The notes under the pieces: model-generated | Told to the model about the DNA's origin: nothing | What the model saw: the letters and a program-made list of their open reading frames with translations, nothing else | Databases searched by the model: none | Part shown: positions 26,239 through 35,090 of the stretch, piece after piece | Layout of the letters: every line of letters begins with the position of its first letter | How positions within the stretch are numbered: the stretch's first letter is position 1 | Source: a bacterium YEK0313 | Lineage (GTDB): Bacteria; Pseudomonadota; Alphaproteobacteria; Rhizobiales; Phreatobacteraceae | NCBI GenBank assembly: GCA_000751295.2 | Contig: CCMO02000002.1 | Location: 248,001-312,000, forward strand | DNA: 64,000 nt | Reading direction: 5' to 3' | Translations under genes and position numbers: made by a program

Positions 26239-26798
26239 GTCCGCGGCCCGCCGGGAACGACCCTTGCCAGAGCCTGCGCGAGGAAACCGGCGAGGATCGG
26301 CAGGGGCAGCGAGGCGACGGCACGCAGGATGACGAAGTCGATGCCGAAGAACGGCACCTCCCAGATCACCGCGCGGTTGAAGCCGATGAGCGTCCAGCTG
26401 GTGACGAAGGCCACCGCTGGTCCGACCCCGGCACCGATCGCCAGGAAGGCTCCGGCGAGCGGATAGATCGTGAACGGGCCGCCGGGCAGGATAGCGCCGA
26501 TGGCGGTCGCAATCGCGAGGCCGGTGAGGCCGGAATCGCCACCGACCCAGCGCGCCACCACCTCGCGCGGCAGCAGGAGCTGGACGAAGGCACCGATCAG
26601 GCAGCCGGCCAGCACTTTCGGCAGGATCTCGACGAACAGCCAGGAATCCTCGCCGAGAATATGCAGGAGACCTCGGCCGCCTTCGCGGCGATAGACGAAG
26701 AAGGCCCCGGTCAGCACCAGCGCCAGCACGACCAGCGTCGAGGCGTCGAAGATCTTCCGGGCCGGTTTCGGGCGGTCTGGACTGGTCAAGGGAAGCAC
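26235..26798 (-). CDS. Half-size permease, first of a pair
   Basis: A 187-residue membrane protein with a basic cytoplasmic head (SPDRPKPARK), a first helix at about 20-38 and further helices around 55-75, 83-106, 118-140 and 150-175. It carries the AILPGGPFTIYPLAG loop, matching the PGGP loop of its downstream partner, and both end in a similar LRAVASLPLPILAG or LRVVASLPLPFLAA segment. The two are therefore tandem paralogues, each equal to half an ArsP-like permease. Confidence 0.72.
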   Translation of the reverse strand: MLPLTSPDRPKPARKIFDASTLVVLALVLTGAFFVYRREGGRGLLHILGEDSWLFVEILPKVLAGCLIGAFVQLLLPREVVARWVGGDSGLTGLAIATAIGAILPGGPFTIYPLAGAFLAIGAGVGPAVAFVTSWTLIGFNRAVIWEVPFFGIDFVILRAVASLPLPILAGFLAQALARVVPGGPRT

Positions 26799-26811
26799 GC
26801 GGCCAAAGGAA

Positions 26812-26839
26812 GCGGGCGGACTCCGTCGAGCCCGCCCGC
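26812..26839 (-). terminator. Terminator of the DUF533 gene
   Basis: A 7-bp GC stem (GCGGGCG/CGCCCGC) with a 14-nt loop is followed on the minus strand by TTCCTTT. It lies about 65 bp past the DUF533-type stop and just before the permease pair. Confidence 0.5.
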
Positions 26840-26904
26840 GCCTTAAGTCACATTGTCACCGGCGGCAAGCCGGCGGCCGCTCGGCAGCCCTGCATCCGGC
26901 CCGG

Positions 26905-27942
26905 TCAGGCGGTGCGGGCGGCCTTGGCTTCCGCCGCCGCCTGGTCGAGATGGGCGACGAGCTGCTGGTCGAGGCCGAGCGCCGAGGCGAAATCCTTCAG
27001 GAACTGCTCCTCGGCGGGATTGTCGACGGTCATGCCGAGATGGGCGGCGAGATAGGCCTGCGCCTTCATCTCGTCGGTGGTGCAGGCCGCGGCGATCGCC
27101 GCGACACTCGGCGGCGAGGACAGGAGATTGTCGAGATAGGACTTCTCGGCCGTGCCGAGGCCGAGGGAGTCGAGCTGGCCGACGATCGAGGTGCGCTCGT
27201 CGTCGCTCAGTTCGCCATCGGCATAGGCGCCGGCGATCATCGACTGCAGCAGCAGCTCGGCGGTGCGGTCGACCGAGCCGGCGGCGTCGGAGAAGCCCTG
27301 CGGCGGCTGGCCGAGGCCGAGAATGGCGCTGACATCCTCCATCGTGCTCTGCACGACCGGCTTGCCCTGCTGGAAGTTGCGCAACGCGACATAGGCAAGG
27401 CCGCCGATTGCGGCAAGGCCGCCGAGCCGCGCCGCGGTTCCGGCGATCTGCCGGCCGGCCCCCGTGCCGAGCAGGAGGCCGGCGAGCGTGCCGGCGCCGG
27501 CGAGACCGGCGAAACCGCCGGTATTCTGCTGGAGCTGGTCGAAGGTCTGTTTCAGAAAGCCACCGAGATTGCCTTCGGCCTGGGCCTTCTGGAAGCCGGA
27601 AGCCAGGTCGCCGAAAATATTGCCGGCCTGGGCCTGGGCCGAGCTGGCACCCGACTGGGCGGCATTGGCAAGGCCGCTCAGCAGGCCGCCGAGGCCGCCG
27701 AACCCGCCCTGCCCCGCGTCCTGGGCACCCGGCGCGGCGGCAGTGCCGGCCCCCTGGCCCTGGGCGCCCTGCAGCGCCCGGGTGAGCTGATCGAGCAGCG
27801 AGCCGCCCGGCGCAGCGCCCGCCTGTGCGCCCTGACCACCCTGTCCTGCCATGCCGGCGAGCTGCCCGAGAAGGCCACCGCCGCCGCCCGGCTGGGTGCC
27901 GCCCGACAGCATGGAGGTGAGAATCTTGGAAATGTCGGTCAC
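26905..27942 (-). CDS. DUF533 (YebE/TerB-like) protein with Gly/Gln-rich N-terminus
   Basis: A 345-residue protein. The first 130 residues are low-complexity Gly, Gln and Ala (GTQPGGGGGLLGQLAGMAGQ and GAQGQGAGTAAAPGAQ), then a hydrophobic glycine-rich segment (about 160-205, LAGLLLGTGAGRQIAG) and a C-terminal TerB-like helical domain starting LLLQSMIAGAYADGELSDDER, with the acidic pair typical of this fold. DUF533/YebE proteins are inner-membrane-associated and induced by envelope stress in some bacteria; function is not known. The GTG start at 27942 has AGGGAGAA five bases upstream. Confidence 0.82.
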   Translation of the reverse strand: MTDISKILTSMLSGGTQPGGGGGLLGQLAGMAGQGGQGAQAGAAPGGSLLDQLTRALQGAQGQGAGTAAAPGAQDAGQGGFGGLGGLLSGLANAAQSGASSAQAQAGNIFGDLASGFQKAQAEGNLGGFLKQTFDQLQQNTGGFAGLAGAGTLAGLLLGTGAGRQIAGTAARLGGLAAIGGLAYVALRNFQQGKPVVQSTMEDVSAILGLGQPPQGFSDAAGSVDRTAELLLQSMIAGAYADGELSDDERTSIVGQLDSLGLGTAEKSYLDNLLSSPPSVAAIAAACTTDEMKAQAYLAAHLGMTVDNPAEEQFLKDFASALGLDQQLVAHLDQAAAEAKAARTA

Positions 27943-27962
27943 TTGACTTCTCCCTGAATGCC

Positions 27963-27977
27963 GGGCCGGTCCGGCCC
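27963..27977 (-). terminator. GC palindrome between KDPG aldolase and DUF533 genes
   Basis: GGGCCGG-T-CCGGCCC is a perfect palindrome 93 bp past the aldolase stop and just upstream of the DUF533 gene's ribosome-binding site. It could end the aldolase transcript or fold in the DUF533 leader; there is no T-tract. Confidence 0.3.
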
Positions 27978-28070
27978 GAAGTCCCATGCGGTTGGCCCCA
28001 ACATGCACTGCGACGAAGCTTGCCGCCTCGATACTGCTCCAGCAGAACGAAGAACTATGCCGGTTTCGTG

Positions 28071-28703
28071 TCAGCCACGCAAAACGCTCGCGGCCCGCGC
28101 CAGTTCCTCGATCCGTGAAAAATCCTTTGCCGCGACCGCTTCGTCGGGCACCACCCAGGAACCGCCGACCGCGCCGACATTGGCGAGCGCGAGATAGGCC
28201 GGCGCTTTGGCGGCGTCGATGCCGCCGGTCGGGCAGAAGGCGAGGCCGGGCAACGGCCCGGCAAGGCTCTTGAGGAAAGCGACGCCGCCGGCCGGCTCGG
28301 CCGGAAAGAACTTCAGGCAGGTGAAGCCGCGCTCGGCGAGCGCCATGGCCTCGCTGGCCGTCGCGCAGCCCGGCAGGACCGGCACGCCGGCATCCGCCAG
28401 GGCGGCGGCGAGATCGGGCGGCGTGCCCGGCGAAACGAGGAACTGGGCGCCCGCGCCGATCGCCCGTCCGATATCGTCGGGCCTGGTGATCGTGCCGGCT
28501 CCGACCACGGCGTCCGGCACGCCGGCCCGCATGGCGGCGATCGCCTCGAGCGCCTGCGGCGTGCGCAGCGTCACCTCGAGCACGCCAAGGCCGCCGGCCA
28601 CCAGCGCGCGCGCCAGCGGCACGGCGGTCGCAGCGTCCTTGATGGTCAGCACCGGGATCACCGGGCCGAGGGCAAGCAACGGGCGGGCGTCGACGACGGA
28701 CAT
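28071..28703 (-). CDS. eda: KDPG/KHG aldolase
   Basis: A 210-residue class I aldolase that cleaves 2-keto-3-deoxy-6-phosphogluconate to pyruvate and glyceraldehyde-3-phosphate (Entner-Doudoroff pathway). Motifs: PVLTIKDAATAVPLARALV, the catalytic Glu in LEVTLRTPQALE (about 41-52), GAGTITRPDD, SPGTPPDL and the Schiff-base Lys in TCLKFFPAEPAGG (about 128-140), then FCPTGGID. Residue Thr in TLRT contacts the carboxylate. The start at 28703 has GAGG upstream; a longer in-frame extension is low-complexity. It stands alone, with no edd gene adjacent. Confidence 0.93.
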   Translation of the reverse strand: MSVVDARPLLALGPVIPVLTIKDAATAVPLARALVAGGLGVLEVTLRTPQALEAIAAMRAGVPDAVVGAGTITRPDDIGRAIGAGAQFLVSPGTPPDLAAALADAGVPVLPGCATASEAMALAERGFTCLKFFPAEPAGGVAFLKSLAGPLPGLAFCPTGGIDAAKAPAYLALANVGAVGGSWVVPDEAVAAKDFSRIEELARAASVLRG

Positions 28704-28818
28704 GGGCAACCTCGGTGAAAGGCCTGTCGCAGCAAGGCGGGCGCACCTTGCCCGGCCTCCTGTCATAGAGCAAAGGGATCCGGCTGCGCACCCGCGGGCG
28801 CGCGAAATAACGTCGCGC

Positions 28819-29181
28819 TCAGCCGCGCAGCGCGGCCGGATCGTAGAAGAAGCGCTCGCGCACGATCTTGTCGCCGCGCCAGACCTGCAGCGCCATTTCG
28901 TCGAGCCGGCGGGTGACGCCGTCCTTGCCGGTCATCTCGAACACCCAGTTGATCGCGACATGGTCGCCGTCGACGAGAAAGGTCGTCACCTTGTGGGTAT
29001 GGACCTTCGTGCGGGCCAGCACGGCCGCCTCGTGCGCCACCAGCACGTCGCGGCCGACCCGCGGCGGGGCGGTGTTTTCCTGCATCGAGGCGTCCTCGGC
29101 ATAGAACTCCTCGATGGCGCGCACATGGTCGTTGCTTTCGACGGTGCGGATGAAGCGCTCGACGGTCTCGCGGCTCGGCAT
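28819..29181 (-). CDS. NTF2/SnoaL-like protein
   Basis: A 120-residue single-domain protein of the NTF2-like cone fold: an N-terminal helix (RETVERFIRTVESNDHVRAIEEFYAEDASM) followed by the beta-sheet region VTTFLVDGDHVAINWVFEMTGKDGVTRRLDEMALQVWR in separate strands, ending in FFYDPAALRG. Such proteins are often ketosteroid-isomerase-like or just ligand-binding; no catalytic pair can be assigned with confidence. An ATG at 29205 would add eight residues; 29181 with AAGGGA upstream was chosen. Confidence 0.78.
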   Translation of the reverse strand: MPSRETVERFIRTVESNDHVRAIEEFYAEDASMQENTAPPRVGRDVLVAHEAAVLARTKVHTHKVTTFLVDGDHVAINWVFEMTGKDGVTRRLDEMALQVWRGDKIVRERFFYDPAALRG

Positions 29182-29279
29182 GGTCGGCAGTCCCTTCTGC
29201 GGCATGAGCGGCCGAGCCTCGCCCGGACGGCGATGGCCCCGCCATCGGGAACGACGCGGATCTTGCGCGGTACCGATCG

Positions 29280-29756
29280 TCAGCGCGACAGCGGCAGCCG
29301 CGGATCGTCCTTCAGCGTATCCAGAACGATCGAGGAGCGCACGCGGGCGACGCTTTCGTGCGGCAGCAGCACCTCGTTGACCAGCGTCGCCAGCGCCTTG
29401 AGGTCGCGCACGATCAGTTTCATCAGATAGTCGGCATCGCCGGTCATGGCATGCGCCTCCTGCACTTCCGGCATGGCGCGCACGAGATCGCCGAAACGTT
29501 TGGCATTGAGGCCGGAATGGGTGGCGAGCGACACGAAGATGAAGACGGTGACGCCGAAGCCGAGCCGCACCGCGTCGAGATCGGCGCGGTAGCGGCGGAT
29601 GAGGCCGGCTTCCTCCAGGCGCTGGCGCCGGCGCGACACCTGCGAGGCCGACAGGCGGACAAGATCGGCGAGCTGCTGGTTGGTGCGCGCGCCATCCGCC
29701 TGGAGCGCGTCCAGCAGGCGCAGATCGAATGCATCGACATCGGCGGTCGTGGTCAT
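29280..29756 (-). CDS. Lrp/AsnC-family transcriptional regulator
   Basis: A 158-residue Lrp-type regulator. The N-terminal winged helix-turn-helix spans residues about 7-65 (DAFDLRLLDALQADGARTNQQLAD, then SASQVSRRRQRLEEAGLIRRY), and the RAM ligand/oligomer domain follows with the motif HAMTGDADYLMKLIVRD at about 102-118. Lrp proteins sense amino acids and often control an adjacent transport or catabolic gene. The nearest gene on the same strand is the SnoaL-like protein, 98 bp downstream. Its DNA target cannot be named. Confidence 0.92.
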   Translation of the reverse strand: MTTTADVDAFDLRLLDALQADGARTNQQLADLVRLSASQVSRRRQRLEEAGLIRRYRADLDAVRLGFGVTVFIFVSLATHSGLNAKRFGDLVRAMPEVQEAHAMTGDADYLMKLIVRDLKALATLVNEVLLPHESVARVRSSIVLDTLKDDPRLPLSR

Positions 29757-29871
29757 CGGCCGGCAGGATAGAGCACGAAACGTGCACGCGAAAGCGCGCT
29801 CACGGGCGTGCGGCGCAGGCTTCATTCAGCAGGCGCATGATGCTGCCCAGCTCGCTCACGCTGCCCCGGCG

Positions 29872-31023
29872 CTAGAGGATCGGATAGACGACCCCGACCC
29901 AGGGCAGCATGGCGACCGCAAGCACGGCGGCCATCACCAACCGATTGGCCGGCTCGATGTCGGAGGCGTCCGTCACCGGGCCGTCGACCACAACGATCTG
30001 CGCCTGGCTGATGAGGATGAAGCAGAGCGCGAGATTGCCGAGGTGCCGGGCATAGTCGAAGGTGATGACATTGGTCACCAGGAAGCCGGCGAGTACGACC
30101 GCGGCGACGGCGAGATAGCCGCAATAGGCCAGCGGCGCACGCGTCCTGAGCGCGCCGATACGCCGGGCGAAGAACAGGATCAGCGGCAGGTGGATCAGCA
30201 CCAGCGCCGCATAGATCGGCGCGCGCCTGACATGGCCGGGAAACATGGTCAGGGACTGGCGGAACTCCTCGCCGATCGTCGAATACCACATCATGACCTG
30301 GCGGGCGGGGACGGGCTGCAGGGCGCGGGCATGCAGGCCTTCGAGGAACGCATCCGGCGACACCATGGCCGCGGTCGCGGTGAGCAGATAGGCAAACAGC
30401 GCGGCGAGCAGCACGAGCGAGACGGCGATGCGCGCCATGGCGTGGCCGTCGATCCGGCCGGCCGCGCCGATCGAGCGGATGGCGAGGATGCCGTAGATGG
30501 TCGGCAGGTAGATGGTGGCGTGGACGTGGTGGACGAACAGGAGAACCGCGCTCGACCCGCCGATCAGCCACCAGGTCGAGCGCCTCAGCGGCATGAGCAC
30601 GGCGAGCATGGCGACGATCGCGCCGAGAACGTCGAACTTGCCGAGATTGCCGACGAAGTTCTTGAACAGCAGCGGCGAGCCGAACAGGAAACAGGCGAGC
30701 ACCAGCGTTTCCAGCTGGCGGGTGCGATAGGTTCTGGCGAAGATCGTCGCGTAGAGGGCCAGCGCCGCGAGGATCGCGGCGAAGCCCTCGATGCGCACCG
30801 CCCAGGGCGGGACGAGATCCGTGAACCAGGAATAGATCTCGCCGACCAGTCCGCGCCGGATCAGCCCGTGCTCATAGCTCACCAGGCGATGGACATATTC
30901 CGAATCAGGTAGCGGCCAGGCCGATCGGTGGATCGTCACCACCGCGAGCGCCAGGAGATTGACCCAGAGCGCGAGCCGATAGACCCCGAGGGCATCGGTT
31001 TTTCGCGCGATGGTTGTCGTCAT
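29872..31023 (-). CDS. Polytopic membrane protein of unknown function
   Basis: A 383-residue integral membrane protein with roughly nine to ten helices (for example 15-35, 80-100, 105-125, 132-150, 155-175, 200-225, 270-290, 300-325, 360-380). Short loops carry EYVHRLVSYEHGLIRRGLVGEI near the N-terminus and FVGNLGKFDVLGA, a pattern seen in uncharacterised envelope or glycan-related membrane proteins, but no family is certain. The start lies 41 bp past the peptide-ABC operon's last stop on the same strand, so read-through is possible. Confidence 0.65.
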   Translation of the reverse strand: MTTTIARKTDALGVYRLALWVNLLALAVVTIHRSAWPLPDSEYVHRLVSYEHGLIRRGLVGEIYSWFTDLVPPWAVRIEGFAAILAALALYATIFARTYRTRQLETLVLACFLFGSPLLFKNFVGNLGKFDVLGAIVAMLAVLMPLRRSTWWLIGGSSAVLLFVHHVHATIYLPTIYGILAIRSIGAAGRIDGHAMARIAVSLVLLAALFAYLLTATAAMVSPDAFLEGLHARALQPVPARQVMMWYSTIGEEFRQSLTMFPGHVRRAPIYAALVLIHLPLILFFARRIGALRTRAPLAYCGYLAVAAVVLAGFLVTNVITFDYARHLGNLALCFILISQAQIVVVDGPVTDASDIEPANRLVMAAVLAVAMLPWVGVVYPIL

Positions 31024-31064
31024 GCGGCCTCACCCCCGGATGGCCGCATGTAACAATTTGTTTC

Positions 31065-32066
31065 TCAGGCGGCAAGTCGCCCTTCTGCGACAGCGTGACA
31101 CGCCACCGTGCCATAGGCGTCGGAGACCGGCGCCGGCATTTCGGTCCGGCAGCGGCCATTGGCCAGCGGACAGCGCGGATTGAACGGGCAGCCGGCCGGC
31201 GGGGTGATCGGATTGGGGATCTCGCCGTCGACGGGCTTGCGCGCCCGGCCCGACATTTCGAGATCCGGCACGGCATCGAGCAGCATGCGTGTATAGGGAT
31301 GGCGCGGCGCCTGGAACATCTGCCTGGCCGGCGCCACCTCGACCAGGCGGCCGAGATACATGACCCCGATGCGCGTCGCCATGTGGCGGACCACCGCCAG
31401 GTTGTGCGAGATGAACAGATAGGTCAGGCCGAACTCGTCCTGCAGGTCGCGCATCAGGTTGAGGATCTGCGCCTGCACGGAAACGTCGAGCGCCGAGGTC
31501 GGCTCGTCGCAGACGATGAAGTCGGGCTTGGACGACAGCGCCCGGGCGATCGCGATGCGCTGGCGCTGGCCGCCGGAGAATTCGTGCGGATATTTCGCGC
31601 CGTCGGCGGGATCGAGACCAACCGTCCTCAAGAGCCGGCCGACCTCGGCCTCGATGGCGGTATTGTCGCGCATCAGGCCGAAGGCGCGGATCGGCTCGGC
31701 AATGATCCGGTCGACCCGCCAGCGCGGGTTGAGCGAGGCGAACGGCGACTGGAAGATCATCTGGATCTTCTTGCGCAGCGTCTTGAGCCGCGCCTGATCG
31801 TCGCGCTTCCAGATGTCGACGCCCTCGATCGACACCGAGCCGCCGGACGGCGGCAAGAGGCCGACGACCATGTTGGCGACCGTCGACTTGCCCGAACCGG
31901 ATTCGCCGACGAGCGCGAAGGTCTCCCGGCGGCCGATAGTGAAGGACACGTCCTGCACGGCGCGGAGGAAGCGCTTCTCCTCGCGCTCGATCATCCGGTT
32001 CAGCCAGGGCTTGGATACGTCGAAGGTGCGCGACAGATTGCGCACGGTCACCAGCGGCTCGCTCAC
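31065..32066 (-). CDS. Peptide-type ABC importer ATPase (OppF/DppF-like)
   Basis: A 333-residue ABC ATPase, last gene of a five-gene importer operon. Walker A LVGESGSGKST, the Q-loop, the signature FSGGQRQRIAIARAL, Walker B FIVCDEPTSALD and the H-loop SHN are all present. The C-terminal OppF extension PAGCPFNPRCPLANGRC carries Cys residues typical of these ATPases and possibly binds an iron-sulfur cluster. The GTG start at 32066 overlaps the OppD-like stop (GTGA). Confidence 0.93.
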   Translation of the reverse strand: MSEPLVTVRNLSRTFDVSKPWLNRMIEREEKRFLRAVQDVSFTIGRRETFALVGESGSGKSTVANMVVGLLPPSGGSVSIEGVDIWKRDDQARLKTLRKKIQMIFQSPFASLNPRWRVDRIIAEPIRAFGLMRDNTAIEAEVGRLLRTVGLDPADGAKYPHEFSGGQRQRIAIARALSSKPDFIVCDEPTSALDVSVQAQILNLMRDLQDEFGLTYLFISHNLAVVRHMATRIGVMYLGRLVEVAPARQMFQAPRHPYTRMLLDAVPDLEMSGRARKPVDGEIPNPITPPAGCPFNPRCPLANGRCRTEMPAPVSDAYGTVACHAVAEGRLAA

Positions 32067-33046
32067 GCCACCGTCTCCTCTGACTTCGCATAGAGCCAGC
32101 ACGCGGCAGCCCCGGCACCGAGCGGGATGGGATCGGGACGTTCCGTCCGGCAGCGGTCGAACACTTTCGGGCAGCGCGGGTTGAAGGCGCAGCCCTTGGG
32201 AATGGCGGTCAGCCGCGGCATCGAGCCCGGGATCTGCACGAGCCTGTCGGCATCCGTGTCGAGCGTCGGGATCGAGCCCATCAGGCCCTCGGTATAGGGA
32301 TGGCGCGCGCGCTTGATCACGTCCTGCACCGGCCCGATCTCGGCGATGCGGCCGGCATACATGACGGCGACGCGATCGGCGGTTTCGGCAATGACGCCCA
32401 TGTCGTGGGTGATCAGCATCACCGCCGTGCCGTGATCCTTGCAGAGCTTCTTCAGGAGGCCGATGATCTGCGCCTGCACCGACACGTCGAGGGCGGTGGT
32501 CGGCTCGTCGGCGATGACGAGCTCGGGCCCTGCACAGAGCGCCAGCGCCAGCACGACGCGCTGGCGCATGCCGCCGGAGAACTGGTGCGGATAGGCGTCG
32601 ATGCGCTTTTCCGGAGCGGAAATGCCGACCTCGGCCAGGAGGTCGATCGCCTTGGCGCGGGCCTGCGCGGCGCTCAGCGGGGCATGGGTGCGGATCGTCT
32701 CGACGAGCTGCTCGCCCACCGTATAGAGCGGGTTCAGCGAGGTCAGCGGGTCCTGGAACACCATGCCGATGCGTTTGCCGCGCATCTTCCGCATGGCTTC
32801 GGCGCTGAGATTGTCGATGCGCTCGCCCTTCAGGCGGATCTCGCCGCCGGCGATCCGGCCGGGCGGCTCGAGCAGGCCGATCACCGCGGTGCCGGTCATC
32901 GACTTGCCGGCCCCGGACTCGCCGACGACGCCGAGCACCTCGCCCGGCTGGATGTCGAAGGAGATATGGTCGACCGCGGTGAGAATGCCGCGGCGCGTCG
33001 GAAATTCGACCACGAGATCGCGGACGGACAGAACGGGTGTCGTCAT
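32063..33046 (-). CDS. Peptide-type ABC importer ATPase (OppD/DppD-like)
   Basis: A 327-residue ABC ATPase pairing with the following OppF-like subunit. Walker A is VVGESGAGKSM, the signature FSGGMRQRVVLALAL, Walker B LVIADEPTTALD, and the H-loop LITHDMGV. The C-terminal oligopeptide domain ends AFNPRCPKVFDRCRTERP with paired Cys. It starts 14 bp after the permease stop. Together the two ATPases should drive ATP-dependent import. Confidence 0.93.
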   Translation of the reverse strand: MTTPVLSVRDLVVEFPTRRGILTAVDHISFDIQPGEVLGVVGESGAGKSMTGTAVIGLLEPPGRIAGGEIRLKGERIDNLSAEAMRKMRGKRIGMVFQDPLTSLNPLYTVGEQLVETIRTHAPLSAAQARAKAIDLLAEVGISAPEKRIDAYPHQFSGGMRQRVVLALALCAGPELVIADEPTTALDVSVQAQIIGLLKKLCKDHGTAVMLITHDMGVIAETADRVAVMYAGRIAEIGPVQDVIKRARHPYTEGLMGSIPTLDTDADRLVQIPGSMPRLTAIPKGCAFNPRCPKVFDRCRTERPDPIPLGAGAAACWLYAKSEETVA

Positions 33047-33060
33047 TTCAACTCGTCAAC

Positions 33061-34011
33061 TCAGCGCAGCCTCGGATTCAACGCGTCGCGCAGCCAATCA
33101 CCTAACAGGTTGATCGACAAGGCCAGCAGCACGAGCGCGAGCGCCGGGAAGAACAGAATCCACCATTCTCCCGAGAAAAGATATTGCTGGCCGAACCGGA
33201 TCAGCGTGCCGAGCGAGGGCTGGGTCGGCGGCACGCCGACACCGAGGAAGGACAGGGTCGCCTCCTCGATGACGGCGAGCGCCAGATTGATGGTCGAGAT
33301 GACCAGCACCGGCCCGGTGACGTTGGGCAGCACATGGCGCAGCATGATGACGAAGGGCGGCCGGCCGATGACGCGCGCAGCCTGGACATATTCCTTGTTG
33401 CGCTCGACCAGGGTCGAGCCGCGCACGGTGCGGGCATATTGCGCCCAGTTGGACAGGCCGATCGCCACGATCAGCACCCAGATCGCCATCTGCTCGTGGT
33501 TCGCCGCGGCGATCAGCCCGCGCGCCACGCCGAAGAACAGGAGCGCGATCAGGATGGCCGGGAAGGACAGCTGGATGTCGGCGACCCGCATGATCAGGGC
33601 ATCGGTGCGCCCACCGACATAGCCGGCGACCAGCCCGAGCGTGACGCCCATGACGACCGAGAAGAAGACCGCGGCGAAGCCGACGAACAGCGAGACGCGC
33701 GAGCCGTAGAGAATGGCCGAGAGCAGGTCGCGGCCCTGATTGTCGGTGCCGAGCCAGTAGACCGTACCCGAGCTCGCGCCGGCCTCGCCCGGCCGGGTAT
33801 AGGCGTCGAGCAGGTCGAGCGCCGCCGGATCGAAGGCGTTCTGCGGCGCAATCCGGTCGGCGAAGATCGCGGCGAGGATCAGCACGACGGTCATCACCGC
33901 CGCGATCACCGCCACCGGCGAATGCCGGAAGCTCCAGGCGATGTCGGAATCCCAGGCCTTCTTCACGCGGGTCGCAAGGCTCGGCCTGGCGGGTTCGGTG
34001 GAGAGCGTCAT
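33061..34011 (-). CDS. Peptide-type ABC importer permease (DppC-like)
   Basis: A 316-residue membrane permease. The N-terminal cytoplasmic stretch precedes a first helix (about 30-55); the periplasmic loop has the DppC-type YWLGTDNQGRDLLSAILYGSR segment, followed by five helices and the EAA-type coupling motif around EYVQAARVIGRPP. The C-terminus FPALALVLLALSINLLGDWLRDALNPRLR region is characteristic. ATG 34011 is preferred; an in-frame extension runs into the DppB-like gene. Confidence 0.94.
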   Translation of the reverse strand: MTLSTEPARPSLATRVKKAWDSDIAWSFRHSPVAVIAAVMTVVLILAAIFADRIAPQNAFDPAALDLLDAYTRPGEAGASSGTVYWLGTDNQGRDLLSAILYGSRVSLFVGFAAVFFSVVMGVTLGLVAGYVGGRTDALIMRVADIQLSFPAILIALLFFGVARGLIAAANHEQMAIWVLIVAIGLSNWAQYARTVRGSTLVERNKEYVQAARVIGRPPFVIMLRHVLPNVTGPVLVISTINLALAVIEEATLSFLGVGVPPTQPSLGTLIRFGQQYLFSGEWWILFFPALALVLLALSINLLGDWLRDALNPRLR

Positions 34012-34018
34012 CCCGGCC

Positions 34019-35002
34019 TCAATGCGCTGCCGCCGAGCCGGCGCCGCGCAGGCGCGGATCGAGCGCGAAATAGAGGAGATCGACAACGAGGTTGGTCACC
34101 ACGAAGACGAAGGCGACGAACATCAGATAGGCCGCCATGACGGGGATGTCGACGAACTGGACGGCGTTGACGAACAGGGCGCCGAGGCCCGGCCACTGGA
34201 ACACGCTCTCGGTGACGATGGCGAAGGCGATGACCGAACCGAGCTGCAGGCCGACCACGGTGGTGACCGGGATCATGGTGTTCTTCAGGGCGTGGCGGAA
34301 CCAGATCACCCGCTCGGGCACGCCGCGGGCGCGGGCGAACTTCACGTAGTCGGTGCGCAGCGTTTCCAGCATTTCGGCGCGCACCAGACGCATGATCAGG
34401 GTGAGCTGGTAGAAGCCGAGGGTGAGCACCGGCATGACCAGCGATTTCAGCCCCGATGCGGTGAGGAGCCCGGTCGTCCACCAGCCGAAGGCGACGACGT
34501 CGCCGCGCCCGAACGAGGGCAGCCAGCGCAGCTCGACCGCAAACAGCCAGATGAGCCCGATGCCGATCAGGAAGGTCGGCAGGGAAACCCCGACCAGCGA
34601 CAGCGACAGGATGGCATGGGCGAGGATGCCGTCGCGCCGGATGGCGGTGACGACGCCGAGCACGATGCCGACGATCAGCGCGAAGGCCGCCGAAAGCACG
34701 GCAAGCTCGACGGTCGCCGGCAGGCGCTCCTTGATGAGGTCGATCACCGGCCGGCCCTGGCGGAAGCTGACGCCGAACTGCAGCTGCGCGGCATTGCCGA
34801 CGAAACGGAGGAACTGGACGGGAATGGGGTCGTCGAGGCCGAGCTCGCGGGCGAGTTCGAGCCGGTCGGCGATCGTCGCCTCCTGGCCGACCAGGTTCGA
34901 CACGGGGTCGCCGACGAAGCGGAACATCGAAAAGGCGACCAGGGCCACGGCCAGCATGACCAGCACGGCCTGCGCGAGGCTTTTGACGGCATAAGCGATC
35001 AT
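34019..35002 (-). CDS. Peptide-type ABC importer permease (DppB-like)
   Basis: A 327-residue membrane permease with an N-terminal helix (AVLVMLAVALVAFSMFRFV) and the family loop DPVSNLVGQEA plus RELGLDDPIPVQF. The EAA-like coupling loop is LRTDYVKFARARGVPERVIW, and the C-terminal DLLYFALDPRLR matches DppB proteins. It is second in the operon after the solute-binding protein, which starts at 36743 and stops 88 bp upstream. Confidence 0.94.
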   Translation of the reverse strand: MIAYAVKSLAQAVLVMLAVALVAFSMFRFVGDPVSNLVGQEATIADRLELARELGLDDPIPVQFLRFVGNAAQLQFGVSFRQGRPVIDLIKERLPATVELAVLSAAFALIVGIVLGVVTAIRRDGILAHAILSLSLVGVSLPTFLIGIGLIWLFAVELRWLPSFGRGDVVAFGWWTTGLLTASGLKSLVMPVLTLGFYQLTLIMRLVRAEMLETLRTDYVKFARARGVPERVIWFRHALKNTMIPVTTVVGLQLGSVIAFAIVTESVFQWPGLGALFVNAVQFVDIPVMAAYLMFVAFVFVVTNLVVDLLYFALDPRLRGAGSAAAH

Positions 35003-35090
35003 GGCTCGATCCGATCACGGCACGCCGCCCGTCCCCGCCCGGCGGCAGGGAGGAGCGGCGCCCGATGCGACGTGACCACGCTGCCGGCGA

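Noticed and set aside
28819..29787. A longer minus-strand frame running through the SnoaL-like gene and across the Lrp regulator
   Set aside because: The upstream part lies inside the Lrp gene in another frame and has low-complexity composition; the NTF2-like fold starts at 29181.
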